Assembly: GCA_963580455.1 (NCBI GenBank)
Contig: OY756972.1
Location: 8,385,001 to 8,449,000 of the forward strand
DNA: 64,000 bases
From: Euonymus europaeus
Taxonomy: Eukaryota; Streptophyta; Magnoliopsida; Celastrales; Celastraceae
Reading direction: 5' to 3'
Made by a program: the position numbers and the translations under genes. This document shows, piece after piece, positions 22,691 to 35,121 of the stretch (position 1 is its first letter; the number at the start of each line of letters is the position of its first letter). The notes under the pieces are model-generated. The model searched no databases. It was not told the origin of the DNA and worked only from the letters and a program-made list of their open reading frames with translations.

Positions 22691-23759
22691 TTTTGAAAAT
22701 ATTTTTATGATTTATTAATATGTGATGTGTAGAAGAAGTTAAAATTAAGTTATGATCAAATTGTTTAATGCTAGGAGTTGTTATGGTACTAGGAGTTGTT
22801 ATAGATATATTTATTTAAGTGATTGACTTTTATTCCAAGTAAAACTCCTAGTTGTGGATAGGGATTGCATCACTTGAGTAGTGTTTTGTTTTATCTCAAC
22901 TTGTTGTTATCTGATAAAACATCAGTCTTATCATGACTTTACTTTCCTTGTAGTGGAGAATGACATTATCATTTGAAGTCTTTTTTGATACTATCATTTG
23001 AAGTCTTTGGTCTTATCTGACAATTGTTTTACGAGAGATAATAGATAAGTGTTTGACTTTCTTATTGGTTTAAACTCCTAGTAGTGCATGTCTATCTTAA
23101 CTATCTTTGTTAGTTTTTTAAAAATTTTTAATCTCATATTTCTTTACAAGAGTTAAGAAGTAATTCTTATCATGATGTGAATATTGCACGACAACTCCTA
23201 GTGGGGGAAAAATTATTAATCTCAAGTGGAGACTTTTCTCTTATCTATACTTGTTTTACATGGGATAATACGTAGGTTATATCATGAATTGAAAATTCTT
23301 ATCTAGATAAGACTCATGCGCTATAAAAGACACGAGGGCATCAAGTTTCAAGGGTGGACTGAAGCAATTGTAAATCTTATGTCCATGTTGTTGAACAAAT
23401 TCTCTCCAATTTTATTCTCTTGAATTATGAGATGATTCATGTGAATCTTGTGAGGCTAGTTTAAGTGAGAGAATTGTTATTATTCTTTGTTTATTTGGTG
23501 ATCCATTGAAGACGTTCAACGGTGCTCTTGGTGGAGTCATGTTTGGTCATCTTTGTGGAGTTGAAGTCTTCTAGAGGCACTAGAAGTATACTCATCCTTG
23601 GTGGGTTGAGTTGCAGTTCAAAACATACACTAAATTTCATGTACAAGCAATGTTTTTAGTCAAAAGATAAAATTGTAATCTTGGTTCATTATAGTGCACT
23701 ATTTTGAAAGGTTTGTCACTCATACACTCGAGATTTTTTCTGGTTAGGTTTCCTCGTTA
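22691..23759. other. No gene; repeated AACTCCTAG phrases and an LTR-like TATA box
   Basis: AT-rich DNA in which AACTCCTAG(TTG/TAG) recurs (about 22845, 23075, 23190) and TCATTTGAAGTCTTT is duplicated (about 22970 and 22998). CTATAAAAGACACGAGGGCA at about 23321 resembles the TATA region of a copia-type LTR. It adjoins the minus-strand copia remnant, but the orientation and limits of any LTR could not be established. Confidence 0.4.
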
Positions 23760-23955
23760 AAATTTAGGTGTTCTTTTTTTTTCCCACAATTGTTTCCATG
23801 AGAGATAGCAAGGCTGAGAACTATTTTTTATAGTTGTCAGTTTGACAATAGAACTAAATGTTTCGCCATATTAGATGCTAGGCTGTTGATGTAAACCCTT
23901 TACTACAAGCCGTGCTTTGTAGCACTCAATACAACCATTAGGATTGGCGAAAATT
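23760..23955 (-). pseudogene. Copia reverse transcriptase fragment
   Basis: Minus strand. FANPNGCIECYKARLVVKGL HQQPSI, then a stop, then YGETFSSIVKLTTIKN. This is the conserved start of the Ty1/copia reverse transcriptase domain (NPDGSIERYKARLVAKGFHQ QPGIDYGETFSPV...). The frame is lost soon after and the rest of RT and RNase H is not present. It is the 3'-most surviving piece of the copia element spread over 23760-33400. Confidence 0.8.
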
Positions 23956-24830
23956 CCCGTGAGTCTGGAGACCCGACCAAAAATTTGGGTACAAAATTGG
24001 TTTAGGGTGCCATCGGAGGCGGGTAAGGTAGGGTAATTCCATACCCAGCCCCGACCCGAATTACTATGTAATTTTATATAGACACACACACACACACAGA
24101 TATATATATATATATATAATATTAACATATATTTAAGATATTTTAAGATTATAAGGATTTGAACCTGCAACTTATTCTAAGACTTAAAGAGGGGCTACCA
24201 CTAAGCTAATAACTCATTTGAGACCTTTTATATATATATAGTATTTTAGTTATGTGAAGTATAGTTATATATATAGGGTCGGCTCGAAAATATGAGGCCT
24301 AGGCTCGGCCTAAGCCCAAGGCTGAATATCAATTTCGGGCTTCAGGTTCGGGTCGTGCTTGGTGCGAATTCTTGAGCCCAAGGCCTAAGGAATTTTGGCT
24401 TTCGGGCCAGGCCTTGGGCCTTGGGCTTGTGAGTTTGTGTTCTAACTTTAACTATTTTTATGATATAGAATAATTAAATAATTAAAATTTAAAAAATATA
24501 TATATATTGCACTGTTAGTGGAATATATGTATATTTATATGGTATATATATATGTAATATGTATGCATATTTTCAGGCCGGGTTTGCCCAAAAAATAGGG
24601 CTCAGGCCTGACCTAGGCCTAGGGTTGGGCTGCCCAAGCCTGATATCATTTTGGGCTAGGGCCGAGCTCGGGCCAGACCTAGTCCTGCGGGCCATTTAGT
24701 GACCCCTAGTTATATATACATATATATATAGTATTATTATTTAGGGGTCGGGGACGGGTGTTACTTGTCCCCATCGAGGTCAGGGATTTTTGAACCTCAA
24801 ATATATCCCTGCCCCGCCGTCTTATTGCCT
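23956..24830. mobile_element. Insertion(s) between two copia fragments
   Basis: About 875 bp separate two copia pieces. The outer parts contain GC-rich phrases (CCCAGCCCCGACCCGAATT at about 24044; GGGGTCGGGGACGGGTG near 24745 and CCCTGCCCCGCC near 24807) of the kind seen at ends of plant hAT-like elements. A TA-rich microsatellite lies at 24080-24118. Within it, 24276-24712 starts TAGGGTCGGCTCG and ends GACCCCTA between TTATATAT-like flanks; it is rich in GGCCTAGG/GGGCCTTGGGC. That inner part may be a second non-autonomous DNA element. Ends are tentative. Confidence 0.45.
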
Positions 24831-25260
24831 TTCCTAAGAATCATCAGATTTGTGCTTGATGCGTAAAACATATTTATAACCAACTATGTTTTGTGAGGCA
24901 GACGACGGGGCCAAGGACCATGTATGATTTTTTAGAAGTGCATTAATCTCTTTGGACATGGACAGGTGCTGTTTAAAAATCTGGGATGCCTAAGAACGAC
25001 ATGTAGGTTCTACTTCATCAGTAGTGGTCAAAAGTGTATGAGGGAGAGGATACTTGATAGTTCCATCAATGCGTTGCTTCAACATTACGATACCATCTTC
25101 AAGCTGGTGCGTATTGTGTACTGGTGGTGGTGCAATGGCATCTAATCCTTGTTCCATGGTAGGATTTGTGACTAGTTACATATTGTTATCATTCGGTTCA
25201 TTTGCTTTGATGTAGAAGAAGGCAGCAAGAGTTGTATAGCGGAGGAATATATGCTGGGCA
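24831..25260 (-). pseudogene. Copia integrase-RT linker and first RT residues
   Basis: Minus strand. It reads NHTWSLAPSSASQNIVGYKY VLRIKHKSDDS, the conserved start of copia RT (NxTWxLVPxPxxxxxIGCKW VFxIKxxxDGS). Upstream of it (toward 25260) is a less conserved linker with LKQRIDGTIKYP. A stop lies in the reading at about 24840. It continues the element interrupted at 25261 by an LTR. Confidence 0.75.
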
Positions 25261-27600
25261 TATAATGCCCAGACCCGGGAGGGGTTACTCTTTAGACCGT
25301 TCGAAGTCATCAATGTGATTTTCCATTAATCAAACATAAATCATCTCAATGAAGTTCAATCTAATCCATGCACATCTAGGTTAACTCCAATTCAGTCAAA
25401 AATTCAACAGCACCTCCCCATATATCGGAGAATGCTAACATGGATATATATGCACAGCAATATAACCGCAATTATCACAATAATAACGCAATAAGGCCTT
25501 AGACCATCAATCAACATCCAATCTACAATACCTAGGCAGGCCCTCAAATCATCTATTACTGTACAGTCCCATCATAAGCATATAAACATGAAATACAAAT
25601 ATCAATGTATTCATGCATAAAATTCATCCAGGACACATGGTCATCAAATCGGCCCGAGAGTCTTGATTACACAGTACTCCCTACTGACTGTTCAAACATC
25701 CACACTAAAGATGTGTTTCAAGAAGTATGCTCCAACCATACATACAAGTACTAATATTTCAAAATAAAATGAGGATGAGTAAACCCCATCCTAAACCCAC
25801 TCACTACTATAAGTGGTCAGCCATGTCAGCAATGCTCCTACAGATCCACATCGCTGGTTCCAAAATTGGTCTCACCCGCGAGGGGGGAAAAAGAGTAAAG
25901 GGTGTGTAGAAAGCTCAGTAAGATATATAGAGTAATAAATAATGTAAGGCTGAAAATTCAAGAAAGGTTTCATGCAACAAAATGTAATCTAATCATGAAC
26001 ATATAATCGAACACAAACATACAATCCAAGTATCATGTCTCATCGTCAGTCAATGTCCTGCCACCAATTTCAAATTCATCAATGAACACTGCCACCATTC
26101 ACATACGACCCATAAGGAATGGACCATATCCGTGACCATCATCACGGCCACTAAGTGCATTCAATCAACCTAAGGGAATTACGAATCCATACTCGAGCTT
26201 CCCATGCCAACATGTATATGCAATAATACATATAACCTACATATATTTATTCTACCACCTGATGCATGATCGAAATTAAACCATAATCAATATGTGATCG
26301 AACATGTAATCGAGTATGCAATTTAAACAATTGGATGATATTAAACGAATTGAAACGATGCTCGGTCTTCGTTGGAAACAATCAAGGAAAGAACACAAAG
26401 AAACAACCAATAAGGAGTTCATAACGCTCTTTAGGAATGGAATATAAACATGGAAAAGAATTGGGTAAAACATTCTCTACCTTATATCCAGGCAAAGCAT
26501 ATAAAAGACTATTACCGAACCTTGAGTTATTCAGTCAGAGCATAGATACAAGGTGCAAACCCCGAATCCTCAATAATCTTCAACTAGCCTGTAATAATAA
26601 GTTATAAAGTAAACATTTAAGATTCAACGACTTAAATTCATAATCTTTTCTCCAATACCGATTTCTACCATTTTCGTCAAACTAAGCCATAATAGCCAAA
26701 ACGTGCAATTGCTCTCACATATAAATAATCAGTTCAATTTAACTATTCAAAACTCTTAATATACCTTCATAAATATCCAAATGAAATTCCAAACTCAAAT
26801 TCTCACTCTAACCCCACAAACCACAAATTCCGTTTTAGGATTACACTAGAACATTATCGATTCCTTCACGGAATTGTCTCAAATTTATAGGGTAGGTTAC
26901 TTACCCTTAAATCGTAAACATATCCAAAATTAAGCGTCGAATTCAAATCAGATCAATGGGATCAAAGAAATTTATCCCTCAAGCACCCAATTCTCAAATA
27001 TGCCTAGAATCTCTTCAACTTTTATTTTTAACCCATAAGTTTACTCTAATTCATAACCTTATCACATTTCTATCATGAATTATACGAAAATATAGCACCA
27101 ACATGAAGATTTAAAGTAAAACCTCACCTTCTTCAACTCAAGGCTTTCTCAATCTTTGAACAACAATCGAAGCTTCCAACTTCAATCTACCAAATAATCT
27201 AGCAATTTCCATGAAAATAAGTTTAACTTAACCCATTTAATCATTAATTTCGTCAAAAACCAAAGTGGTTACAAAAACCCACAAACCCTAAGTATGAAAA
27301 TCAAGAATTCTACCTTTAATCTTGTAGAAACCTTGTTGAATCTTGCACGTTTAAGCTTTCTTGATGCTTCAATCTTTGATAGAAATCCTCACGAATCTCT
27401 CTCTCTCTCTGCAATTCTCAATGTTGTTTTCTAATTTAGTTGTTGATGTGCACACAACATTTGCTCACATTATTTTAAGTACTGTTCAATACATGCCCAC
27501 TTTTGGTGGGCCTATACCAGCCTATACATGCCCACCGAAAGTGGTTCTTAAACATATATATGGTTCATTTTCATTATAATTTACTTAATTCTACTTAATT
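25261..27600. mobile_element. LTR related to family A, diverged (right end uncertain)
   Basis: It starts TATAATGCCCAGACCCGGGA, a decayed counterpart of the TGTAACGCCCC start. It shares the family layout: ATCAATGTGATT early, a GAGGGGGGAAAAAGAGTAAA GGGTGTGTAGAAAGCTCAGT block in the middle, and a GGTCTTCGTTGGAAACAATC AAGG block corresponding to GTTCGTTCTTCCTTAG. A CTCTCTCTCTCT tract lies near the end (27395-27411). The interior has no gene. It interrupts the minus-strand copia element. The right boundary is somewhere about 27560-27640. Its 3' part contains a small palindrome, TGCCCACTTTTGGTGGGC versus TGCCCACCGAAAGTGG, at 27493-27543. Confidence 0.65.
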
Positions 27601-27639
27601 AATGAGTAATATACCCTTAATCAAATTTAACTAGTTCTT

Positions 27640-27878
27640 GTTTTTTTTTTCAAACCTAAATTCATAATTTAATACACTTGATGTTCAATAATTAGAAAAC
27701 GCAAAAGTGTCTTTTCCACAACCAATAGAATGGTTTAGACATCGATAGCCTTTATGTTATGAACTATATCAAAAAAAGAAACATTCAAGAGAATGAGGAG
27801 AGAGTTTATTTGGAGAATATAATTTTAAATGCAAAAAGCAAGAGCAACCAAAGACATGTAGGTGAAAGTTGGAGGGTG
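27640..27878 (-). pseudogene. Copia integrase C-terminal fragment
   Basis: Minus strand, in decayed frames. HPPTFTYMS followed by FGCSCFLHLKLYSPN corresponds to the conserved 'NYSYLRVFGCLCFPxLRPY' block after the copia integrase core. Further on is a trace of the CVFLGYSxxHKGYRCLxP block (with IKAIDV). Stops are frequent. It joins directly to 30061 when the solo LTR between them is removed. Confidence 0.65.
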
Positions 27879-30053
27879 TGTAACGCCCCAATTTCGGGAA
27901 CGTTACGTGGTGCTCACCGCACCGTCCTAAGTTATCAATGTGATTCATAACACGAGGATTTAACTCTAGTTCGTCTAACTAAGTTAAATCTTCCAACCAA
28001 AATCCGACAGCATCTCCCCGTAATTCGGGTAATGCCCACCTAATTAAACGCAGCGTAACATCATATAATCACATCCCAACCTAGCAAGGCCTCCAGCCAA
28101 CTAACAGCAGGCAAATTCACAACCTATGGCCTTAGGCCTTCTAACAGCATGCAAATTCACAACCTATGGTCTCAAGCCATCTAGCAACATGCACAAACTG
28201 AATTCATGATTTATACATCACAATGATTCCACACAACCAATAAACAGGACTAAATGTTCACACTCGGTTCAAAAGTCCCACATCAATGGAATAACCTTCT
28301 AACCGTCCATAATCCACACCTTACGGTGTCACGCAGTCAAGATATCACACATGAAATCATTTCATACAAATATTTCAACAAAAAGGTTAAAGACTCTAAT
28401 CCCAAACCTACACCCTCTCCAAGAGCCATCCATACCACAACATCGTCTCTATTGATCCGCACCTCTGGCACTAGAACCAGTCTCACCTGTAGGGAGGATG
28501 AAAAAATAAAGGGTGAGCTAGAAGCTTAGCAGGGGTAAAGAGTAAAACAAGCAACATGGCAGTTATTAAAGAAAAGATAATGCATCAATATGTTCTCTTC
28601 TATGCATATGTCACATAACACAACCAATAGTCCGGCTATTCCCTTCGAGGTAAAAAACATTCATCAATCCACTAGTCTTCAACTATGAATTAACCAAACC
28701 TCAAATGCACTACATGGTTCCCAACCATCATGAATGAGAGCGCAATCATCATTCACATTACACCCGCGAAGGTTCTACCCAGTTGTGTGAACCCCGTCAC
28801 ACCCACACCTTAAGTGTGTTGCCTCACATGGAGTCATATGATCCGTGCCTATGCCTTGACACGCAACCATCCTCCCATGAGACTTTCAAGTAACCTATGG
28901 TATCCCGAGTCCATACCCGAGCATCCCGTGCAAGCTCTAATGCATTCATGCTCGTGCCATGCCAAATACACATATATATCAACATATATATATATATATA
29001 CAACTACTAATGATGCATGACAAGATTCAAAACATGCTCAATGGATGATTGAACATGTAATTGGGCAATGCAATCCATATTTAGAAGAATATATAAATAA
29101 ACCCTAGGTTCGTTCTTCCTTAGGCACAATAAGGCAAGAACACAAACAAAGAGACCAATGAGAATTCGAACCGAAATTTTAGAATCAACAAATGATATTG
29201 AAGAAAGAAAGGGTCAAGAAATCCCCTACCTCGTGTCGAGCAATTTACCAAAATCCAACAATTACGTTCCTAGGGTTCTGATTTCCCAATCCTATCAATA
29301 TGGCGAAATTGAACCCATTCACATATCAATATATGATCAAAAACTCATTTAAAACTCAATTGAATCAAGAATTTCGAAATTTCTCACCTTTTCTCTCTAG
29401 AAATTCCTCCAAAATCCTTCAAACTCAACCCAATCAATCCTCAATCTAAAACAATGAATCAAACCAACAAAACTACCATAAACAACCCTAGAAACATCAT
29501 ATATAAACCCCAAAACTTAACTCTTAACGAATCATGATAGATCTAAAGAAAACCTAGAATTTCAAAACTTGGAAAAACTTACCAAAATCTTCAAACCTGG
29601 CTTGAATCTTCAATATAGCACTCCAATCATCACGAATCCTCAAGAATTAGGTTGAATCCTTGCTAGAAACTCTTTCTCTCTCTAAAATCGTCGCTCTCTC
29701 TCACTCTAGGACTGAAACAAACCAAAACTTTCTCTAAAGGCTCGCTGGAGCCTCTTCTGAAAGCTCGGGTTGCGCCTAGGCGCTCTGGCCTAACTAGTTT
29801 CTCATGACACACTGCCTTGGGCGCACTTTTGCACACGCCTAGGCGCACACCGCCTAGGCGTGTGGCCCTAATTTTTCCGACTCCGTCTTGGTCTTAGCTT
29901 CGATTTGATATATTATGGTCCCAAAATGGACATCTGTGCTAAAAGTTATGACCCATTTAACGAACCAAGCTCAAAAATAATTTTCCTGATTCCGTACCTC
30001 ATGGATCATCCGTAATTTGACTTAAACCTAAAGTTTTGGGTCGGGGTTTCACG
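27879..30053. mobile_element. Solo LTR, family A copy 2
   Basis: A 2175-bp unit starting TGTAACGCCCCAATTTCGGG like the copy at 439. The target duplication is GGGTG at 27874-27878 and 30054-30058. The last base is G where copy 1 has A (TTTCACG instead of TTTCACA), so the canonical CA end has been mutated. The interior matches copy 1 closely except for fewer 43-bp units, a different block at about 29220-29400, and a unique GCCTAGGCG-rich block at 29757-29873. It contains a TA repeat near 28983-29000. No coding region. Confidence 0.92.
29757..29873. repeat. Cluster of GCCTAGGCG palindromes in LTR A copy 2
   Basis: The palindrome GCCTAGGCG, with GCGCCTAGGCGC extensions, occurs three to four times within about 120 bp (near 29772, 29844, 29860). 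The flanks are otherwise GC-rich in AT-rich surroundings. Copy 1 of the LTR has a different GC-rich filler at the same place (2360-2410, CAGGCGCTGGCGCTCTTCCA). Confidence 0.75.
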
Positions 30054-30443
30054 GGGTGTTTGATGAAAAAGTCAAGTGTGAGGAGAGGACCATTTTAGAA
30101 TGGAGTTGGGTAGGGGATTGATGATGTGTATGGTAGTCAAGGTAGCATCAGCCCAATATGAAAGAGGAAGATGGGCAGTGGAGAGTAGAGTGCGATCACG
30201 TTAGCCATAGGACAGTGTTTGTGCTCGACAATGCCATTTTACTGAGGGGTATACGGACTGGAGAATTGTTGGTTGATGCCAAGAAAGGTACAAAAGTGGG
30301 CAAAGTGATGGTTGACATATTCAGTACCATTGTCACTTTGAAGTGTTTGGGATGGAGGCAATGAATTTATTTAAAGGTTTGAACATGAGTGATAACTTTC
30401 GTATTATGTCAAATGAGATAATTACATGAATAATAAGAGTATT
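30054..30443 (-). pseudogene. Copia integrase core, downstream part
   Basis: Minus strand. It continues the integrase core interrupted by the solo LTR at 30444. It includes a tract equivalent to 'G.EF.N..F..FC...GI.HQ.SCP.TPQQNGxxERKHR' (traces NGTEYVN-like, TPQ-NGIVEHKHCP) and then ATLTTIHIINPLPNS. Several stops and at least one frame change. The second Asp and the Glu region of the DDE core lie here but cannot be scored residue by residue because of the breaks. Confidence 0.65.
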
Positions 30444-32385
30444 TGTAACGCCCCGACCCACGAAACCCTAACTCATGAGCTTATAGACCAGAACGCTACT
30501 CCTACTATCCTATATGTCTACACCTTGAGCCCAATTATAACACATAAATAACTTCAAACAATTCATACCTAAACAAAAATTATATTAAATGAAAAACATT
30601 AATGATTAATTTAACAAACTCATTTAATAATCTATTATTAATTATACTGAATAGCATATAATCTTACCATTTTCACAACCCTATAGTCACAATCGAAATA
30701 AAACCTACAGTAAATGTCCCTTGATATAATTTTGTGGATAATTGCTTACCTAAAGAACTCTAAAGTTTCTACCCACCACACATACATGAATTACACAACG
30801 ATTTATTCAAGTCTTCGATTTATTGCTTTTGTTACATGAGCATCCTCACTATGGATCCACGACATAACCATCAACAGTCCAATCAGCATACTCAATAGAA
30901 ACACAATTTCCTACATTACGGAACATAGTGATCCAAGGCCCAGCAAGTAATACTTATGCATGAATGCACGTGAACATCATCATTAGAAAACAATCAGCCG
31001 TTTAAATCCTTTTTCCAGTACATGGGTCCTTAACCTAGATAAAATTGCTACAGAGTAACCAGTCGGGATTTTTATCTAATGCTCTACCATAGAGCAAATT
31101 TTAGTCAACATCCGTATCCTTTATTCATTTTTTTTCATTTAACAGTACTCATAAACCTTTCTCTTTTCAGTACATCCACCCTGTAGTAGTAATACTTGGT
31201 TTGTAAAAACATTTACATTAATGTGCATGTCATGTATGCCATGAAATGTCATGCCTCGTGCGGAGCAAACCATAAACAACACCTCAATAAATCATCACAT
31301 GTCAGTTCACAGTTCATAGATACCCAAATCATCACAAATTTGGTCTCATGAAAACATCACAATCAATACAACCATTATCATATACAATCTAATAGACATT
31401 ACAATCGATACATATATTATCACATAAAATTCACAGATCACACAATTTCGTAATACAATTGAATATTACTTATTCGTTGTGTATTTCTAAATTCCGGTAT
31501 TTCAATTGAGTGATACTGCTCCTGAAATCCATAACAATGCGCCCATCCGTTAATTTATATTTATTTATAAAATAATCATTTTAAATTAAGGGTCAAACTA
31601 AGTTGTCTAGGTCAACTTGGGCCATTTTTAGTTCTGCCCTAACACCAATGGACCTGTAGGGTCAAACTGACTCGGTTAACCACCATCTTCCCCAAAACGC
31701 AGGTCTAACAGACCCGTTGAGTACCTTCATCGGGTCACTGCCTATGGAGGCACAATGACGTTCACAGTCTGCGCCAAATGAAAGCTAAAGGTACAGCGAG
31801 TACACCGAAACCAACTATTACCTGCAAAATGGCTGGAGTTCATAGATTTTTGGCGTTGAAGCTCGCGGCCCATGGGTCTCTTCTTCCTCAGTTGGTGGTC
31901 AAAATGTGAACGGTTCCTTTCGAAAATGGCATGGTTGAATTCCTGTTGACGTTCTCGTCCTTCTTGGTGTCTCAAATTCGCCAATCATCGACGGTGGCCC
32001 TCAGATCGATTTTTGCTGCCACCACTGGCTTCCCCGTGCCTTGTATAATTATAGTGTATCTAATTGCATCCTACCCAACTTTATTTACAATGTTTTCATT
32101 ACTTATAATTTATTTTCTATTGTAACTCTTACTCCCAAAATTCATAGTAATTATATTTTGAGTCTAATTCCAATAATATTTGTTCTAGTAAATTTTATTT
32201 TTCCATTTAAAATTCATGAAAAATATTCCAATTCTATTTAATTCATCTGTACCATTTCACCAATTCACCTTCATTAGAAATTAATCATCACATTATTTGT
32301 TTTGCACCTATTGAAAATCGTAATGACACCATTGACCTCACCTTACCCTATCATCTAAACATACCTAAAGACTCGGGGTATTACA
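30444..32385. mobile_element. Solo LTR, family C
   Basis: A 1942-bp unit starting TGTAACGCCCCGACCCACGA and ending GACTCGGGGTATTACA. The perfect target duplication GTATT is at 30439-30443 and 32386-32390. It lies inside the copia integrase sequence. With the LTR and one GTATT removed, the integrase reading frame is continuous over the site, which independently proves the boundaries. The TGTAACGCCCC start is shared with family A, but the interior is different. No primer-binding site, no genes: the frames at 31742-32241 are LTR-internal and have no family resemblance. Confidence 0.95.
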
Positions 32386-33400
32386 GTATTCATCCATGAA
32401 CAAAACATAATAATGATAACTACTTATTGAAGAAATAGGGGACATCCAAATATCGCTGTGAATAATAACAAAAGGAATCAAAACATAAGTAGTATGAGAC
32501 TTAAAAGATAATTGTTTGGATTTTCTTCTTGGACAATCCTTACAAAGAGTTTGGTTGAATGATGATTTGCTGCCAAGAGAAGGTCCTAGGAAGGCAAGAA
32601 TAGATGAGGGTGTGTGGCCATGATGACAATATTGCCACATGGATGAATGGTGGACAATAAGAGCATTAATTAAGAATAACATACTAAGATAAAGGGGGTA
32701 GTTAGGGAGGATACGTACCATCTTTACGAGGTTCCTGAAAGAGTAGTGCATTTGTGAATAAATCATAAATACGATAGAATTCAAGTGAAAAAAGAAACAA
32801 GACTCAGTTTTCTTTGATAAAATGAGCGAGAAACATTTTTTTTTTTTTGGAAAATTTAGGAGTGTGGAGAAACATCATTGAGCAAAAATTTAGAACCACA
32901 TTATGATGTGTAGCTCTAGTGTGGGGGTATCACATGATGTGGTGGGAGCAAGTTGACCAAAATGAGTACCAATAAAGTGTGCAGTAATGGCAATGGAATT
33001 TGTGAGGATAGTTAGTGTGAGCATGCTAATTAGTATAGCAAGTTAGACACCATTAAGAGGTACGTTGAGGGGCAGCACCTAAGAGACTTTGTGTAGGCCA
33101 TGTAGGGGTATGGAAAAATTGCCATGGGGCTGTTGAGTTGTGAAAAATTTGAAGATGATGAAGGATGGTACTACAAGTTGCCATGGTTACTACTATAATT
33201 AGCAAAGTTGTGGCAAAGGTTATTCCAATTACTGTTCCCATTATTGCTATGGTTATATTGACCACCATTGGTGTTCTTGCCACAGGTGCCACCAGTGGAT
33301 GGAAAAAGCAAGGATGCGGGAGCGAGGTTCTTTAAATTATATGAGCCGAGTATTGTTGTAAATAGTGGTGTAGAGCATGAGGTCATCATGACCAATGCCT
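32386..33400 (-). pseudogene. Copia gag end and integrase N-terminal half
   Basis: Minus strand. At 33395-33053 is a Gly/Asn/His-rich region (GGTCGKNTNGGQYNHSNNGN) typical of the end of copia gag around the zinc knuckle. At 32784-32386 is the pre-integrase/integrase part: WQYCHHGHTPSSILAFL (equivalent of WHxRLGHPS), CKDCPRRKSKQLSF (finger cysteines), VLIPFVIIHSDIWMSPISSI (first catalytic Asp in HSDIW) and YYVLFMDEY. The protease region between them is not recognisable. Stops occur. This is the 5' side of the copia element that continues leftwards to 23760. Confidence 0.75.
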
Positions 33401-34439
33401 TTTAGAGTGGCAACGATAAGATCGTCTGGAATAACGAGTTTGCCGATAGAAATGAGTTTATCAAATAGGAATTTTTCATGATAGAGATAGTTTTCAATGG
33501 ATTTAGAGCCTCTATGAAGAAAAAAAAAAGTTAAGACTTAAGAATGGCGGCACTAGCAATGAATTTTTGGGAAATGTAGAGTTAAAGGAATTCTCAATAA
33601 TCCTGGACTATTCTGCAACCAAGGCGAATGTAGAGGATAGACATCTCAAAGGTGGTTCTGATTTCGCTTACAACAAACGGAAGTATAACAAACTCATGTT
33701 TGTACATGCTCACTTTTGCAAAAGTATGTTTTTCCATTTATGAATATTTATTTATGTCTTTCAAGGCACCTACAGGTGTTCATGAGTCGCCATAGTCATC
33801 TATCATGTTAGCATACACAAAGGTACACAGTGGATTCTCCAATGCAATTGGGATTTTTTCATAGCCCTAGATATTTTCATTGTTATCATTAACTGCCATT
33901 TAACTCGGAGCATTATTTACATCATGTGCACCCTTTATCTTCAACAATGGGGTTTTACAAATCATAGGTATGTATCCCATACCTATTTGTGAGTGAAAGC
34001 TGGCTGTGATTTTTTTTAAATCGTGATTAAATTTGCGTCACAATCTCTCTCCCACGTTCCACTTCTCACACAATGCACTATCTGTCTCAATTTTGAAAAC
34101 ACGAGCAAACGGTCCGCCTTTCTCTGCTCCTCCATTCTTCATCGATTCGACACTTTCAACTCACGCTAGTCCATTCGTTCGTGTTCTTCATCACCATCAT
34201 CTTCACTGATTACAGTAACATCCCTTTCCTCCAGTGACACCACTATTCCTTCGTAGAAGAAGGCCTGTATTTGAGGTAATCAATGATTTTCTGTCTCAAT
34301 TTTAACATTGAACAAGTAATATCATCTCTATGTATGGTTTAGTCGTAAAAAAGTATATTTTCCCCCCTATCGTACTTCAATTTATGTGTTTGAATCATTG
34401 ATCATGTCGTCATGCGAAATCTAAATCCATTGTTTTTGT
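33401..34439. other. No gene recognised
   Basis: The left part (to about 33700) is probably further decayed copia gag on the minus strand (short frames only). From about 33950 the composition changes. Between 34020 and 34260 there is a C/T-rich segment (TCTCTCTCCCACGTTCC, CATTCTTCATCGATTCGAC) that resembles a plant 5' untranslated region followed by GAGGTAATCAATG at 34275, but no coding exon is identified downstream. Confidence 0.4.
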
Positions 34440-34960
34440 AAACATTGGGCTCTACAGGAAGATAATGCTTTAAAGATGCCTTGGGTATTCCATTGTTTCT
34501 GTAAATGAGCATATCTCGCCAAACAAAATGGGTCTTGGTTATTTCATTGTATGGTTGCAAGGTGTAATGTTATTCCATTGTAACGGCACAATGTAATGCC
34601 ATGATATGAAGTTATTCCATTGTAATATTACAATGGAATTACAAAATTATGTTGTAACTGCACAATGTAATGCCATATTCCAATGTACAGTTGTAATAGA
34701 ATAAAGTATACCATTGTAATATTACAATGGAAAAACGTTATTCCATTGTATTTATTACGAAGAAATAACTTATTTCATTGCTAAATTATGATTACTTAAC
34801 TTATTCCATGGATATCTGACAATGGAAGAAGGTCTTCCATTGCAACGGGACAATGTAATACCTAATTTCATTAAAAAGTATCCATGGAATAAGTGCATTT
34901 CATTATCATCGATTCATTTTATTCCATCGTTTGATTGTTCTCATGACCAAAACAATCATG
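34440..34960. repeat. Cluster of ATTCCATTGTAA / TTACAATGGAAT motifs
   Basis: At least ten copies of CCATTGTAA, CAATGTAATGCC and their complements. The perfect palindrome CCATTGTAATATTACAATGG occurs twice (about 34616-34635 and 34711-34730). The spacing is irregular. The same ATTCCATTG/CAATGGAAT words reappear at 41708-41765 and 43005-43030, inside introns of the Ulp1-like gene. An ORF (34822-35121, lysine-rich end) overlaps the cluster but looks spurious. Confidence 0.75.
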
Positions 34961-35121
34961 GTAAAAAAAGGTACAACGACAGCATCTCCTTCGGAAAAAA
35001 AAAAAGACCAAGATACAAGATGGTGGGAGATAAGAAAGTGTATCCTCATCATTATAGATCTAACCTGATCGCAATTGCAGATTTTCTAAAACTCTTCATC
35101 AAAGAAGCCAGATTTGCCTGA

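Noticed and set aside
24080..24240. Small peptide gene with ILYIYIYICVCVCVY
   Set aside because: Translation of a TA/CA microsatellite.
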